This document shows, one piece after another, positions 62,583 to 64,000 of a stretch of DNA of 64,000 nucleotides. The notes under the pieces were generated by a model. It searched no databases. It was not told the origin of the DNA and worked only from the letters and a program-made list of their open reading frames with translations. Source of the stretch: Melioribacteraceae bacterium (GTDB lineage: Bacteria > Bacteroidota > Ignavibacteria > Ignavibacteriales > Melioribacteraceae); contig JAIPBD010000006.1 of NCBI GenBank assembly GCA_021739765.1, positions 124,001 to 188,000 on the forward strand. The letters run 5' to 3'. Made by a program: the position numbers and the translations under genes. Every line of letters begins with the position of its first letter. Position 1 is the stretch's first letter.

Positions 62583-64000
62583 ATGAAAATTGATGTAGTT
62601 ATGCCGAAAATGGGTGAAAGTATTAATGAAGGTACTTTAGTCAAATGGCATAAGCAAAAAGGCGACAAAGTTGAACGCGATGAGATAATTTTTGAGATTA
62701 GTACGGATAAAGTTGATACTGAAATTCCTTCTCCTGAAGCCGGAACGTTAGTCGATATTAAAGTATTCGAGAATGAAACTGTTGAAGTTGATACGGTTGT
62801 CGCAATTATCGATACGGATGGGGGAGCGTCGGTTGAAGATTCTCCAATCGAACCGCGAGAAGAAAAATCGGACGATGAAAATAAAGTTGAAGAGGAAAAA
62901 ACTGAGGAAATTAAATCAACTACTCAAGTTGGTGGTGAATTAATTGATATCCCAATGCCGAAAATGGGCGAATCCGTTATGGAAGGAACCATAATTAAAT
63001 GGTATAAAAAAGTTGGTGAAAAAATTGATCGGGATGAAACAATTTTTGAAATCAGCACGGATAAAGTTGATACGGAAGTTCCATCACCCGAAGCCGGAAC
63101 ATTAGCCGAAATATTGGTAAATGAAAATGAAACGGTTGATGTTGGAACTATTGTCGCCCGAGTTTCAAAAAGTGGGGGAATTGTAAAAAAGGCGGACACG
63201 GCGAAAACTGATCAGCCCAAAACTGATAAACATGAAACCACAATAGAATCAGTAAAGATTGAAAATCCTGAGCAAACTGCAAAATTGGACACAAGCTCAT
63301 CAAATAAATTCTTTTCGCCATTAGTATTAAATATCGCCAGAAAAGAGAATATTTCGTTGAAAGAACTTGAGTCCCTGAAAGGAACTGGAATTGGTGGTAG
63401 AATCAGCAAATCAGATGTTCTTTCTTATTTGAAAAACCGAACCGAAGCACCGCAAAACTATTCACAACCCCAAAAAACAGACACTAAACCTCGAACTGAA
63501 AAATCCGAAAATAAAAGCGGTGAACTTGTTGAAGTTATCCCGATGGATAACATCCGTAAACGGATTATGTATCACATGGTGAACAGCCGTGATACTTCGG
63601 TGCATGTTACAGCGGTTCTTGAAGCGGATGTTTCTAAAATTCATAATTTCATCAAAGCAAATAAACAAAAAATGATGAATAACGATGGAATTAAGCTGAC
63701 GTATATGCCGTTCATTTCATACGCCGTAATTAAGGCTTTAAAGGAATTCCCTTTTGTGAATGCCACAATTGAAGAAAACAACATCCTATTGAAAAAATAT
63801 ATCAATTTGGGAATTGCTGTCGCGGTTGAACCGAATGGATTGATCGTCCCGAACATTAAAAATGCTGATGAAAAAAGTATCCGGGGATTAACAAAGGCGA
63901 TCGGTGTTTTAAGCGATAAATCTCGAAATAAAGGTTTAACTCCTGATGATATTATGGATGGAACATTTACCATTACTAATTATGGAGTTTTTGGTTCATT
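62583..64000 (+). CDS. Dihydrolipoamide acyltransferase (E2), 3' end beyond the window
   Basis: Open from ATG 62583 to the right edge, at least 472 residues. Two lipoyl domains stand at residues 1-80 and 120-197, with lipoyl Lys43 and Lys161 in ISTDKVDTE. A linker rich in Glu and Lys is followed by a peripheral-subunit-binding domain (about 243-283, FFSPLVLNIARKENISL) and the start of the acyltransferase core (RKRIMYHMVNSRDTSVHVT onward). The catalytic HxxxDG near the C terminus is not yet reached. Two lipoyl domains are fewer than the three of E. coli pyruvate dehydrogenase E2 and more than the one of most branched-chain E2 proteins. Confidence 0.93.
   Translation, partial: MKIDVVMPKMGESINEGTLVKWHKQKGDKVERDEIIFEISTDKVDTEIPSPEAGTLVDIKVFENETVEVDTVVAIIDTDGGASVEDSPIEPREEKSDDENKVEEEKTEEIKSTTQVGGELIDIPMPKMGESVMEGTIIKWYKKVGEKIDRDETIFEISTDKVDTEVPSPEAGTLAEILVNENETVDVGTIVARVSKSGGIVKKADTAKTDQPKTDKHETTIESVKIENPEQTAKLDTSSSNKFFSPLVLNIARKENISLKELESLKGTGIGGRISKSDVLSYLKNRTEAPQNYSQPQKTDTKPRTEKSENKSGELVEVIPMDNIRKRIMYHMVNSRDTSVHVTAVLEADVSKIHNFIKANKQKMMNNDGIKLTYMPFISYAVIKALKEFPFVNATIEENNILLKKYINLGIAVAVEPNGLIVPNIKNADEKSIRGLTKAIGVLSDKSRNKGLTPDDIMDGTFTITNYGVFGS

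Overview
The window reads as chromosomal DNA of a low-GC, free-living Gram-negative bacterium of the Bacteroidota/Chlorobi/Ignavibacteria group, most likely an Ignavibacteria relative. The evidence is two secreted proteins with C-terminal type IX secretion sorting domains (PNPF/PNPY motifs), a fused E1 alpha-beta 2-oxoacid dehydrogenase, PKD-repeat and two-component-propeller secreted proteins, a DUF4296-like lipoprotein, and frequent TTG starts. The lineage is an inference from gene content. I see no tRNA, rRNA, CRISPR array, insertion sequence, phage gene or plasmid function. The window is dense and mostly core chromosome.

Layout. 1-4541: end of a GH5 glycosidase, an AEC transporter, a DDAH-like hydrolase, and on the minus strand an alpha/beta hydrolase and a GDPD phosphodiesterase. 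4638-8461: a tight five-gene plus-strand operon of unknown purpose (unknown protein, DcsG-like ATP-grasp, GT4 glycosyltransferase, divergent ATP-grasp, CYTH protein). 8458-10922: HAD phosphatase and a propeller protein carrying a dead metallophosphatase domain. 11094-16344: lepA, signal peptidase I, a T9SS-exported subtilisin and a small helical protein. 16351-16779: an Rrf2 regulator. 17084-26038: class III adenylate cyclase, LysM-FecR envelope protein and a 1602-residue protein with 15 PKD domains. 26031-32043: yigZ, then uvrA, an AhpD-like protein, rdgB and a lipoprotein, then menG. 32104-37668: a Cys-rich mini-protein, mgtE/ksgA, a ROK kinase and an ABC-F protein. 37676-41537: a propeller protein with T9SS domain, a PHP phosphoesterase and a Crp-type regulator. 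41861-45514: gapA, pgk, rhomboid and a lipoprotein. 45511-48063: recQ. 48569-54412: an ABC exporter pair, a 3-hydroxyacyl-CoA dehydrogenase, ackA, marC, an SDR and an NTF2-like protein. 54671-58120: a DEAD-box helicase and a COG2509 flavoprotein. 58369-64000: lpdA, lipB, fused E1 and E2 (running off the right edge), a complete lipoate-dependent 2-oxoacid dehydrogenase operon including its octanoyltransferase.

How the genes fit together. Central carbon flow is represented by gapA, pgk, ackA and the 2-oxoacid dehydrogenase. Genome and nucleotide maintenance is represented by uvrA, recQ and rdgB, and translation by lepA, ksgA, the ABC-F protein and the DEAD helicase. Secretion and envelope functions are lepB, the T9SS substrates, rhomboid, and the LysM/FecR and PKD proteins. 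The adenylate cyclase and a Crp-like protein that keeps the cAMP-contact Glu and Arg-Ser suggest a cAMP circuit. The parts I cannot assign to a known system are the ATP-grasp/GT4/CYTH operon and the cyclase/FecR/PKD operon. Five hairpins with T-rich tails look like intrinsic terminators, and several dyads in intergenic leaders may be operators or RNA switches.
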